From Croceimicrobium sp965658965 (GTDB lineage Bacteria; Bacteroidota; Bacteroidia; Flavobacteriales; Schleiferiaceae), in contig CBFHVV010000047.1 of the NCBI GenBank assembly GCA_965658965.1, positions 1 through 21,210 of the forward strand: a stretch of DNA of 21,210 nt. The letters are read 5' to 3'. A model generated the notes under the pieces. It saw only the letters and a list, made by a program, of their open reading frames with translations. It did not search any database and was not told the origin of the DNA. Shown piece by piece: positions 8,320 through 16,393 of the stretch. Numbering within the stretch: the first letter of the stretch is position 1; every line of letters begins with the position of its first letter. Position numbers and translations under genes: made by a program.

Positions 8320-10212
8320 CTATTTTGAAATTATACGCAATTCGGTACGACGGTTTTTTGACCTTCCTTGAGCACTCTCATTGCTTGCCACTGGTTTAGA
8401 TGCCCCAAAACCCGCAGAACTTAAGCGACTGGCAGGAATACCAAGCTTTATTAGCCTTGCCTTTACGGCTTTCGCCCGATTTGCACTTAGTTCCTTATTA
8501 TGCAGCTCAGTACCTTGATTGTCAGTATGGCCTTCCAAAGAAACTTTAAGATTGGGATTTAATTTAAGAAATTGAAAAACCTTTGCTATTTCTTGATCAC
8601 TACGCTTGCTAATTTCATAAGAGTCATAGTCGAAAAAGACATTTTCCAATGTTACGCTCTGCCCGGCTTTAATAGGTTCTAATTCAAGTAGTAACTCTAA
8701 TGCTTCTTTACGGTTCTCGCTACTTAAAGCAAAGTTTCTTGAGAAAAACAAATATCCTGGCTCGGCAATGGATAAACCATAGTCACTGCCAACAGGAAGG
8801 ACCGCATAAAACTCAGCTTCCTTATTGGTAGCGCGAGACAACAATTTGGTGCTATCTTCTAAATTGAAAAAATCCAAACTGGAAGGCACGGGGGCACGAG
8901 TTTCAATATTAATAACCTTTCCTTTCAAATACGCTATGGCTGAAGCCTGCGCATCTAAGGGCAACTGAAATTCATATAAATCTAGGCGACCAAAACCATC
9001 TTTAAGAGCATCGCTACTAAAGTAGCCCGTTCTTCCATCAGGTGCTACAATTAAGCTAAACTCTTGAAAAGGAGTGTTTATTGGATGCCCCAAGTTCTTT
9101 GGCTTTGCCCATTTCCCTTCCTGATCTCGCTCAGATACAAAGAAATCGAGATCGCCCATACCAGGGTGGCCTGAGCTACTGAAATAAAGATGCTCATTAT
9201 CAAAATGAATAAAGGGGGATGTTTCTTGTTTTGCCGTATTAATTTCGCCAGGTACTGGCTGGGCCTTAGTCCAACGCCCTTTTAAATATTCACTATAAAA
9301 GATATTCATATCGGGGTCTGATCCGCTGCGACCACGCACAAAATAAAGGGTCTTAGAGTCGGATGATATGGACGGCTGACTTTCCCACATGGAAGAATTG
9401 ATGGCCGGACCCAGATTAACAGCTTTAGTCCACATGCCGTTTTTCTGCAAAAATGAAGCGTAGATATCACATGATCCCGCACCATCTGGTCTTTCGCAAG
9501 CGGCAAAAAAGATAATTTTACCATCCGAACTAATGCTTTGCGCTCCTTCATTGCCTGGGCTATTCAGTCTACCAGGAATGATTCGGGCTTGCGACCAATT
9601 GGCATTTACACTATCCCTACTGGTATACCAGAAATCCTCATCTAGCTTCTCCCCTTCTAGTTTTCGATGGGTAAATACCAAAGTTTTACCATCGGCGGAA
9701 ATAGAAGGAAAATATTCCATTTGCTCAGTATTTACCAAGGGGCCAAGGTTGATAGGATTGTATGGGACAGTGGATTTCAAGGACTCGATGGCAAATTTTG
9801 CACTTTCTATCGTCTCATTTGCTTCTTTAATATATTTAGAACTAGCGCGTGGTGCCGCTTTGTAAGACTCCAGAAAAGGAATACACTCTTCGTAACGCTG
9901 CATATTATAAAGCTGTCTACCATGAAAAAGGTCTAAGAAATAAGGCGGATCCATGGTCTGTGCTTTTTCGTAACAAGCCAAGGCTTCTTCTCTTCTGCTC
10001 ATTTGGTTTAAGATATCAGCTTTAAATAACCAAGCATCTATGAAGCTTGGCGCATCATCAATGGCATCATCAATTTCTTCCAAGGCATCCTCAAACTGAT
10101 ACTCAGAAACTAGGCTACGCGCTTCTAAGAGTTTTTTGCGTGCTTTTTTCGTTTGGCCTTGTATGGATAGTGTAAAAAAACAGAGTATGAGGAAAATGGG
10201 AAGACGTAACAT
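8320..10212 (-). CDS. PorE-like TPR / PD40 propeller / OmpA-family peptidoglycan-binding protein
   Basis: A 630-residue envelope protein with modules in this order: signal peptide (1-20, ending near IQGQ), TPR repeats (about 22-140), a PD40/WD40-like propeller with repeated FPSISADGKTLVFTH-type blades (about 155-435), a carboxypeptidase-regulatory-like beta domain (about 450-510) and a C-terminal OmpA domain (about 520-630). The OmpA part has the peptidoglycan motif GHTDNQGTELHNKELSANRA, with the Asp and Arg that bind diaminopimelate. This is the architecture of PorE of the type IX secretion system, but similar proteins occur in many paralogs, so a T9SS role is inference. Unlike PorE there is no good lipobox. 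I prefer the ATG at 10212, which starts directly at the signal peptide, over the longer frame to 10287. Confidence 0.88.
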   Translation of the reverse strand: MLRLPIFLILCFFTLSIQGQTKKARKKLLEARSLVSEYQFEDALEEIDDAIDDAPSFIDAWLFKADILNQMSRREEALACYEKAQTMDPPYFLDLFHGRQLYNMQRYEECIPFLESYKAAPRASSKYIKEANETIESAKFAIESLKSTVPYNPINLGPLVNTEQMEYFPSISADGKTLVFTHRKLEGEKLDEDFWYTSRDSVNANWSQARIIPGRLNSPGNEGAQSISSDGKIIFFAACERPDGAGSCDIYASFLQKNGMWTKAVNLGPAINSSMWESQPSISSDSKTLYFVRGRSGSDPDMNIFYSEYLKGRWTKAQPVPGEINTAKQETSPFIHFDNEHLYFSSSGHPGMGDLDFFVSERDQEGKWAKPKNLGHPINTPFQEFSLIVAPDGRTGYFSSDALKDGFGRLDLYEFQLPLDAQASAIAYLKGKVINIETRAPVPSSLDFFNLEDSTKLLSRATNKEAEFYAVLPVGSDYGLSIAEPGYLFFSRNFALSSENRKEALELLLELEPIKAGQSVTLENVFFDYDSYEISKRSDQEIAKVFQFLKLNPNLKVSLEGHTDNQGTELHNKELSANRAKAVKARLIKLGIPASRLSSAGFGASKPVASNESAQGRSKNRRTELRIISK

Positions 10213-10262
10213 ATAAGTATTTAAAGCGGAGCAAATAACGAAAAATTGCCTAGGGCATTTGC

Positions 10263-10270
10263 TATGTTTG
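10263..10270 (+). promoter_or_regulatory. Bacteroidota -7 promoter element for the small lipoprotein gene
   Basis: TATGTTTG is a perfect TAnnTTTG match, 22 bases before the ATG at 10293. A TTG at 10246-10248 is closer (14 bases) than the usual -33 spacing. It lies in the 80-base divergent gap shared with the PorE-like gene. Confidence 0.5.
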
Positions 10271-10292
10271 TATAAATTTAATTCCAAAAGCG

Positions 10293-10766
10293 ATGAAAAA
10301 CCTTATTATTTTCTGCTCCGTAATCCTTTCAGTTATAAGTGTTACCTCTTGTTCTAAAGAAGAGGAAGATGCCGAACTTAAAATAACAATGGGAGTTCAT
10401 TGTGGCTGGGGTCTGCGACAAGATTCAATAAGTCTAAATTCTACAAACGTAATTTTAAGGCAAAATTACTGGGTTAATAATCAGACAATTAGTTTGCAAA
10501 ATATCAAATCCATTAGCCCGGCGAAAGTCAGTTCCATCGAAAATTCAATTAACTGGCCTTATTTTAAATCTTTAAACTACAATTCTGGTAATTTAGGAAG
10601 CGATGGTTGTGATATTTGGCTTCGAATTAGTAAAGATGGTAGTAGCCACGAAATTCGCTTTAGTCCCGATGATACCATAAGGAGTTTGCGCCCTCTTACT
10701 GATCAATTAGATAGTTTATGGAGCAAAATGGGATCTTATCCGACCGATCTGTTGGACAATTTTTGA
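10293..10766 (+). CDS. Small putative lipoprotein, unknown function
   Basis: A 157-residue protein with a lipoprotein signal peptide and lipobox SVTSC (Cys20), followed by SKEEED, an acidic run compatible with surface export in Bacteroidota. The mature part has GVHCGWGLRQDSI near residues 34-46, a pattern of strands around ILRQNYW and FKSLNYNSGNLGSDGCDIWLRI, and a second cysteine in that segment, so Cys37 and the later Cys may pair. The spacing of strands and the length are like small lipoproteins that bind a partner or inhibit a protease, but I recognise no family and make no functional claim. It stands alone between the divergent PorE-like gene and the E1 dehydrogenase. Confidence 0.72.
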   Translation: MKNLIIFCSVILSVISVTSCSKEEEDAELKITMGVHCGWGLRQDSISLNSTNVILRQNYWVNNQTISLQNIKSISPAKVSSIENSINWPYFKSLNYNSGNLGSDGCDIWLRISKDGSSHEIRFSPDDTIRSLRPLTDQLDSLWSKMGSYPTDLLDNF

Positions 10767-10802
10767 AAATTGAGGAGAACATTTAGCCAGAAAAGAGTAA
10801 TT

Positions 10803-10830
10803 ATTTCGTTTTCAACATTTTAAACGAAGT
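10803..10830. repeat. Perfect short inverted repeat between the lipoprotein and E1 genes
   Basis: TTCGTTT at 10805-10811 pairs with AAACGAA at 10822-10828 around a ten-base loop; one G-U and one A-T pair extend the stem to nine. No T run follows on either strand, so it is not a convincing intrinsic terminator. It lies about 45 bases upstream of the E1 -7 element and could be an operator or mRNA 3'-end structure. Confidence 0.4.
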
Positions 10831-10873
10831 CAATACGAGCTTACACCACCTAAAAAATGCGCTGTTTTTTCCT

Positions 10874-10881
10874 TACCTTTG
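10874..10881 (+). promoter_or_regulatory. Bacteroidota -7 promoter element for the E1 dehydrogenase gene
   Basis: TACCTTTG followed by C is a perfect TAnnTTTG match, 24 bases before the ATG at 10906. It overlaps the TTG at 10879, an argument against using that TTG as the start codon. No clear -33 TTG was found. Confidence 0.6.
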
Positions 10882-10905
10882 CACCTCTCAAAAAAGCAGC
10901 AATTC

Positions 10906-13326
10906 ATGAGTGAAACTAGCGTAGCAAATAGCAGCAAAGATGCAGCCCTGGAAGAAATAAAATTAAATGTTTTAGCCGATTATCGTTTAGCGATAGAAAG
11001 CCGTGAAGCCAGCCTTATTGGTCGTCGCGAAGTACTTACTGGAAAGGCGAAGTTTGGAATTTTTGGCGATGGTAAAGAACTGCCACAACTGGCCTGGGCG
11101 AAGGTATTTAGAAAAGGTGATTTCCGTTCTGGATATTACCGCGATCAAACCTTTATGATGGCCATTGGTGCTTTAACTACGCAAGAGTTTTTTGCCAGTC
11201 TTTATGCTGACACCAATCATGAACTAGAACCAGCCTCGGCGGGAAGGCAAATGAACGGTCACTTTGCTACCCAAAGTTTAGATGCAGAGGGTAATTGGAA
11301 AAATTTATTGGACCAAGGAAATAGTTCTGCTGATATATCACCTACTGCTGGCCAAATGCCGCGACTATTAGGTTTAGCCGAAGCCAGTAAATATTACCGT
11401 AATAATAAGGCCCTTAAAGGTTTTACAAACTTTTCAAATAAAGGAAATGAAGTCGCTTGGGGAACAATCGGCAACGCCTCTACTTCGGAAGGGCCATTTT
11501 TTGAAACCATAAATGCTGCTGGTGTTTTACAAGTGCCAATGGTAATTTCCATTTGGGACGATGATTATGGTATTTCCGTTCATAGCAAACACCAAACTAC
11601 CAAAGAAAATATTTCTGAAATCCTTAAAGGCTTTCAAAGGAATAACGAAGAGAAGGGTTATGAAATCCTGCATGTAAAAGGTTGGGATTATTCCGCTTTA
11701 ATAGATACTTACGAAAAAGCAGACCGTATTGCTCGTAAAAAACACATCCCAGTAATGGTGCATGTTACGGAATTAACACAACCGCAAGGTCACAGTACTT
11801 CTGGATCGCATGAGCGCTATAAAAATGAGCAGAGGCTAAATTGGGAGCGCGAGTTTGATTGTATTAAAAAGATGCGCGAATGGGTTCTTAGCAATGCCCT
11901 TGCTACAGAAGAAGAACTAGAGCAAGTTGAGAAAGAAGGCCAGAAAGCTGCACGGCAGGCCAAAGCTGCGGCGTGGAAAAATTTCATTTCAGCCATAAAA
12001 GAGGATATTCAGGAAGTTCTTTCCTTATTATCAGAAGCCGAAAAGGTAGCGGATGATAGCAGCGTAGTTAGCGCTTTGATTAAAGAGCTAGAGTCTAATT
12101 CCGAACCGCTTCGTCGCGATGGTGTTTCCGCCCTGCGTAAAGCTCTCCGCCAGCTTCGTAATGACAATAGTGGTCTCAAAAACAAAATGGTTGCATGGCT
12201 AGAGCAAAACTTAGCGCTAAACCATAATCGCTACGGTAGCCATTTGTATAGCGAGAGTGCCAGCTCACCAACAAAAATCGCTGCGATTGCTCCACAATAT
12301 TCAGAAGACTCCAAAGATGTTGATGCGCGAATTATTCTAAGGGAAAATTTTGACAGACTTTTAGGCGAGCGTCCTGAAGTTTTAATATTCGGTGAGGATA
12401 GTGGTAAAATTGGTGACGTAAATCAAGGCCTAGAAGGCCTGCAAGATAAACATGGTGAAAACCGTGTTTCCGATACTGGTATTCGAGAAGCTACCATATT
12501 AGGACAAGGCATTGGTATGGCCATGCGCGGATTAAGGCCAATAGCCGAAATCCAATACCTGGATTACTTACTGTATGCTTTGCAGGTGATGAGTGACGAT
12601 TTAGCAACGGTACATTATCGTTCTAAGGGTCGCCAAAAAGCACCTGTTGTTGTGCGTACCCGTGGACACCGTTTAGAAGGTATTTGGCATAGTGGCTCTC
12701 CTATGGGAATGATTATTAATGCTGTAAGAGGTATTCACGTACTAGTACCGCGCAATATGACCCAAGCCGCAGGTTTTTACAATACAGTTTTGGATGGCGA
12801 TGACCCTGCTTTAATTGTAGAATGCTTAAATGGCTACCGTCTTAAAGAAAAGATGCCCGATAATTTATCGGAAATCCGCACTCCTCTTGGTATTCCAGAG
12901 ACCATACGCAGTGGTTCTGCGATAACCGTAGTTTCTTATGGATCAACTTTAAGAGTTGTTATGGAGGCCGCTGAAGAACTATCTAAGTTTGGTATTGAAC
13001 TAGAGGTAATTGACCCACAATCTTTACTTCCCTTTGACATTAATCACAGCATAGTGGAAAGTGTAAAAAACACCAACAGGCTTTTAGTGGTAGATGAAGA
13101 TGTACCAGGTGGAGCCAGTGCTTTTATTATGCAACAGGTAATTGAGAGTCAAAATGGTTATCAGTATTTAGACAGTCCTGCGCAAACTTTGAGCGCTAAG
13201 TCTCATCGTCCTGCCTATGGCAGCGATGGTGATTATTTCAGTAAACCAAGCGCTGAAGATATCTTTGAAAAGGCTTATGCAATGATGCACGAATTTAATC
13301 CTGAGCAATTTCCGGCTCTATACTAA
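10906..13326 (+). CDS. Fused E1 alpha/beta subunit of a thiamine-diphosphate 2-oxoacid dehydrogenase (branched-chain type)
   Basis: An 806-residue protein joining the E1 alpha and beta chains that are separate in most 2-oxoisovalerate or pyruvate dehydrogenases. E1 decarboxylates the 2-oxoacid on thiamine diphosphate and passes the acyl group to E2 lipoyl. Alpha part (about 40-350): FRSGYYRDQT, a cofactor-binding block GTIGNASTSEGPFFE at 186-200 and WDDDYGIS at 217-224 in place of the usual GDGxxxEGxxxE...NNxxxIS. A charged, helical linker runs about 350-465. Beta part (about 470-806): FGEDSG, VSDTGIREATILGQGIGMAMRG, the RTRGHRLEGIWHSG block, and the C-terminal domain with SYGS and ELEVIDPQSLLPFD. 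The ATG at 10906 is preferred over a TTG inside the promoter. Bacteroidota commonly carry such fusions. E2 and E3 are not in the window, so substrate is uncertain. Confidence 0.9.
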   Translation: MSETSVANSSKDAALEEIKLNVLADYRLAIESREASLIGRREVLTGKAKFGIFGDGKELPQLAWAKVFRKGDFRSGYYRDQTFMMAIGALTTQEFFASLYADTNHELEPASAGRQMNGHFATQSLDAEGNWKNLLDQGNSSADISPTAGQMPRLLGLAEASKYYRNNKALKGFTNFSNKGNEVAWGTIGNASTSEGPFFETINAAGVLQVPMVISIWDDDYGISVHSKHQTTKENISEILKGFQRNNEEKGYEILHVKGWDYSALIDTYEKADRIARKKHIPVMVHVTELTQPQGHSTSGSHERYKNEQRLNWEREFDCIKKMREWVLSNALATEEELEQVEKEGQKAARQAKAAAWKNFISAIKEDIQEVLSLLSEAEKVADDSSVVSALIKELESNSEPLRRDGVSALRKALRQLRNDNSGLKNKMVAWLEQNLALNHNRYGSHLYSESASSPTKIAAIAPQYSEDSKDVDARIILRENFDRLLGERPEVLIFGEDSGKIGDVNQGLEGLQDKHGENRVSDTGIREATILGQGIGMAMRGLRPIAEIQYLDYLLYALQVMSDDLATVHYRSKGRQKAPVVVRTRGHRLEGIWHSGSPMGMIINAVRGIHVLVPRNMTQAAGFYNTVLDGDDPALIVECLNGYRLKEKMPDNLSEIRTPLGIPETIRSGSAITVVSYGSTLRVVMEAAEELSKFGIELEVIDPQSLLPFDINHSIVESVKNTNRLLVVDEDVPGGASAFIMQQVIESQNGYQYLDSPAQTLSAKSHRPAYGSDGDYFSKPSAEDIFEKAYAMMHEFNPEQFPALY

Positions 13327-13328
13327 TA

Positions 13329-14543
13329 TTGAGTACTCACACCCGTTTACATAAAAATCTAGTTGCTGCTGTTGTAGAAGCGCTAGAGAGTTCTTTTGGC
13401 AAAGGATATTATGCCGATAAAGTAATTGAACGCATCCTGAAGCAAAATCCCAAATGGGGAGTGCGCGACCGTGGCTTTATTGCCGAAAGCACTTATGAAA
13501 TTGTACGTTGGTGGCGTTTATTGTGGGAAATATATGGCAAAGCTCCCAGCACTAAATCCAAAGATCTTTATCGCTTATTTGGCATCTGGTGGCAACTCCA
13601 AGAAAATGAGTTGCCAGCTTGGCCTGAGTTCGAAATTGTGAATGGCCTTGACGTAAAAGAGCGTAGAGAGGAATTGAAAGGTAATATAGCCATAGAAGAG
13701 TCTTATCCTGATTGGCTTGACCAACTAGCTAGAGCAGAATTAGGGGAAGCCTGGAATAAAATTGCCAAGGCGCTCAATATACAGGCCAAGGTATTTCTGC
13801 GCGTTAATACCTTAAAAACAGACCGTGCAAGTTTAAAAGTTCGCTTGGAAGAAGAGCGCTGCATGGCGCATCCCATAAAGCAAAATGAGAGCGGCCTCGT
13901 ATTAGAAAAACGTATCAATACTTTTAAACTGCAGAGTTTTAGAGACGGACTTTATGAAGTGCAGGATGGTGGTTCGCAAATGATTGCTCCTTACCTGAAT
14001 GTAAAGCCTGGCATGCGTGTTATAGACGCTTGTGCTGGTGCTGGCGGAAAATCCTTGCACCTATCTGCTTTAATGGAGAATAAGGGTCAGCTTATTGCCA
14101 TGGATGTCGAAGCTTGGAAGCTGAAGGAATTACAAAAGCGTGCACGTCGCAATGGGGCACATAATATCGAAACTCGCCCTATTGAAAATGCCAAGAGTAT
14201 TAAACGCCTCCACAATTCTGCCGATCGTTTATTGTTAGATGTACCCTGTTCTGGCACGGGGGTAATTAAACGTAATCCTGATAGTAAGTGGAAACTAAAG
14301 CCTGAAAGCCTAGACCGTGTGCGGAAGGTGCAAGCAGAGATAATCTCCGATTATTCTAAAATGCTGAAAGTTGGCGGCAAAATGGTTTATGCTACCTGTA
14401 GTATTCTGCGTTCTGAAAATGAGGACCAAGTAGATCGCTTTCTAGAGAGTCACCCCGAATTTGAATTAATCAAAGCCGACCGCGTAAACCCTAGTGCCTG
14501 GAGCGACGGCTTTTTTATGGCACTTTTAGAAAAGAAGGCCTAA
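13329..14543 (+). CDS. RsmB/NOP family SAM-dependent RNA (cytosine-5) methyltransferase
   Basis: A 404-residue enzyme that should methylate C5 of a cytosine in rRNA or tRNA. The N-terminal part (1-125) resembles the NusB-like or auxiliary region. The Rossmann core follows with SAM motif VIDACAGAGGKS (about 230-241), motif IV LLLDVPCSGTG (about 301-311), whose Cys releases the product, and motif VI YATCSIL (about 353-359), whose Cys attacks cytosine. The only start upstream of the conserved LHKNLVAAVVEAL segment is TTG at 13329; no in-frame ATG occurs until about residue 180. Just two bases separate it from the E1 stop, so it is probably coupled to E1. Its last 258 bases are repeated in decayed form at 16134-16389. 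The exact target base cannot be read from sequence. Confidence 0.91.
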   Translation: MSTHTRLHKNLVAAVVEALESSFGKGYYADKVIERILKQNPKWGVRDRGFIAESTYEIVRWWRLLWEIYGKAPSTKSKDLYRLFGIWWQLQENELPAWPEFEIVNGLDVKERREELKGNIAIEESYPDWLDQLARAELGEAWNKIAKALNIQAKVFLRVNTLKTDRASLKVRLEEERCMAHPIKQNESGLVLEKRINTFKLQSFRDGLYEVQDGGSQMIAPYLNVKPGMRVIDACAGAGGKSLHLSALMENKGQLIAMDVEAWKLKELQKRARRNGAHNIETRPIENAKSIKRLHNSADRLLLDVPCSGTGVIKRNPDSKWKLKPESLDRVRKVQAEIISDYSKMLKVGGKMVYATCSILRSENEDQVDRFLESHPEFELIKADRVNPSAWSDGFFMALLEKKA

Positions 14544-14545
14544 AT

Positions 14546-16045
14546 TTAATTGCCCTTAATAAAAGGTTGCTGCCCCAATATAGGGCCGTTTTCCTCCCAA
14601 AGTTGAAAATAGTATATCCCAAAACTCAATCTTTCAATTGAAATAAGGTCTCCAGCATAAGCCTTCCCTTCTGCATAGCTACGACCACTTAAGTCTGCAA
14701 TGCGATACGAATAGTGAATTGTGGGGTCAGCCGTTTTAAAGGAGAGTAATGGGCGAGCAGTATTGGAAGAAATCTGCTGAAGGCTAAAATTTTGGCGGTC
14801 CTTTATTTCTCGGCTTTGACCGTTTTTATCGACCTTAATTAGAACCATATTATAATAGCCCAACTCTTCCGGATCTGGAAACCAATAGCTTCGGTTACCT
14901 TTCTTCATTAATGAGCCTCCTATGATAAAGTTACCCTCGTGATCGCTAGTGACGGCTGAAAAACTAAAAATTTTATCCGGTGGAGCGACATATCGACTCC
15001 TGTATTTTACTACACCATTTACTAGGCGAAAGAGTCCTATAACTTGACTCGTCGATTTTTTGGGAATTATGCCATAAGTTATTACCGAATCTGAGTCGCG
15101 ATCTACTATAAAGCCTTGCATGTCATCCCTAACTGGATAGTCTGCAAGTTTAGGTAGTTTTGAAAAATGCCTTTGCCCTAGCCAGTCTTCTCTTAAAACC
15201 ACTTCGTAGGCATTTAGCGTATCAAAAATTCGTTTGAAAAACTTTTGCTGACCATATTTATAGGTGAATCTGTTATAATGTCGATTAAAATTTCCTTGAT
15301 AGGAATACCTGTACTCTACTGGCCATATAGAAGTATCTATGATTATTGAGTCTGGTGCCTTTTTACCAGGACTTAAATAAATTCGTAAGCTATCATAGAA
15401 CAGAATATTCTGATTGCTAGAACTATCGTGAATCAAACTACCGGGAGTTAACATAGAGAAGGGCAAGGACACAGTATCTAAGGGATTTATTTGCCCAGTA
15501 TTTAGGTCTAACCAATAATAAATTAGAGTGTCATTCAAGTTCTTGGCAGGAGAATTCGGTAAACAACTTTCCTGTCCGTAGTACCCATAAACCGTATCTT
15601 TCAAGTATAGAACATTATAAGCCCCAGTTATATGTGGAAACACATAACCATCCGAAACCTTTATATTCCAATCGCCAAGGTTTAGTGCTTCTAAATTTAA
15701 AAACTCTCTTCCTCCACAAGATGTGTTATCATGGCCAAAGGTGAGCCATAGACTATCCCTAATTAAAAGTTGGTCAAAACTACCCGCAAAAAATGTATTG
15801 GAATACCTACTAATAGACCCCAAACTATCCGAATCAATGTAATACCACGCTTTCATTTCATAACCACCGTCTAGACCAGGTCCAGAATAAGAAAAGTTAA
15901 AGTCTAATTCGATAATATTATCGCTTACCAGTCGTAATTCTTTGATAGTTCCATCCAAAGAGTCTGGTAAAATTCTCTCAAAGCCTTGGCTAGAAACTGC
16001 CCTTCCTGAAAAAATGAAAATTGAAATCCATAGAAATATGCGCAT
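14546..16045 (-). CDS. Secreted protein with T9SS type A-like C-terminal domain, paralog 1
   Basis: A 499-residue secreted protein of unknown function. A signal peptide covers residues 1-19 or so (ending SSQG). The middle is rich in Tyr, Ser, Asp and aromatic strands, with several repeats of a propeller-like character such as the YVAPPDKIFSFSAVTSDHEGNFIIGG region. The C-terminal 80 residues resemble a T9SS type A sorting domain (YSYRIADLSGR, FGIYYFQLWEE, final QPFIKGN), though the front of that domain is degenerate. It is paralogous to the gene at 16394-17860 along its length: shared SYSGPG/SYNGPG, the LDT...PG...FYDSL...GKK/GRK...DSI block and the tail. Two bases separate its stop from that of the convergent methyltransferase. 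Confidence 0.8.
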   Translation of the reverse strand: MRIFLWISIFIFSGRAVSSQGFERILPDSLDGTIKELRLVSDNIIELDFNFSYSGPGLDGGYEMKAWYYIDSDSLGSISRYSNTFFAGSFDQLLIRDSLWLTFGHDNTSCGGREFLNLEALNLGDWNIKVSDGYVFPHITGAYNVLYLKDTVYGYYGQESCLPNSPAKNLNDTLIYYWLDLNTGQINPLDTVSLPFSMLTPGSLIHDSSSNQNILFYDSLRIYLSPGKKAPDSIIIDTSIWPVEYRYSYQGNFNRHYNRFTYKYGQQKFFKRIFDTLNAYEVVLREDWLGQRHFSKLPKLADYPVRDDMQGFIVDRDSDSVITYGIIPKKSTSQVIGLFRLVNGVVKYRSRYVAPPDKIFSFSAVTSDHEGNFIIGGSLMKKGNRSYWFPDPEELGYYNMVLIKVDKNGQSREIKDRQNFSLQQISSNTARPLLSFKTADPTIHYSYRIADLSGRSYAEGKAYAGDLISIERLSFGIYYFQLWEENGPILGQQPFIKGN

Positions 16046-16133
16046 CTGCGAAATGTTTTAATCAGTTTTGTAAAATAAGGCTTTGATTTATTGAAATAGG
16101 GTTAATTCGTTGATTGGTAGAAAGCTATCGATA

Positions 16134-16389
16134 AAGTGTAATTTAAATACCATAAGCCCCAATCATCTACCTAAGGTTCAAAACGAGATAATTTCTGACT
16201 ATGCTAAAATGTTTTAAATGCTGGTAAAATGGTTTATACTAGCCCTAGTATTCTTCGTTCTGAAAATGAAGATCAAGTGGCTTGCTTCTTAGAAAAATAT
16301 CTGGAATATAAATTAATACAAGCCGATAGAATTAATCCAAATGACTAGAGTAATAGTTTTTTAGGGCATTACTAGAGCGAAAGGCCTAA
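16134..16389 (+). pseudogene. Decayed duplicate of the 3' end of the RsmB/NOP methyltransferase gene
   Basis: These 256 bases align with the last 258 bases of the methyltransferase gene (14286-14543) at about 69% identity by hand alignment, with two single-base deletions that account exactly for the length difference. Broken translation reads EIISDYAKM, then after a frameshift KMVY, SILRSENEDQV and INPND against the intact KMVYATCSILRSENEDQV and VNPSA. Motif VI TCS is changed to SPS, so the catalytic cysteine is gone. In-frame stops are present. It has no start and no N-terminal 85% of the gene. It ends in GGCCTAA like the parent and lies four bases from the 3' end of the second secreted paralog, copying the parent layout (two bases). 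Homology may extend weakly upstream to about 16098. Confidence 0.9.
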
Positions 16390-16393
16390 GCTT

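Noticed and set aside
9306..9936. Several open frames of 80-110 codons on both strands inside the PorE-like gene.
   Set aside because: They have no start signals and low-complexity composition; they are shadows of the real gene.
10213..10287. Longer N-terminus for the PorE-like protein starting at 10287.
   Set aside because: The extra 25 residues are not a signal sequence, and the true signal peptide begins exactly at the ATG at 10212.
10803..10830. Inverted repeat considered as an intrinsic terminator for the small lipoprotein gene.
   Set aside because: No T run follows on either strand, so it is kept only as an inverted repeat.
10879..10905. TTG at 10879 as start of the E1 gene.
   Set aside because: It lies within a perfect TAnnTTTG promoter element; the ATG at 10906 is properly placed downstream.
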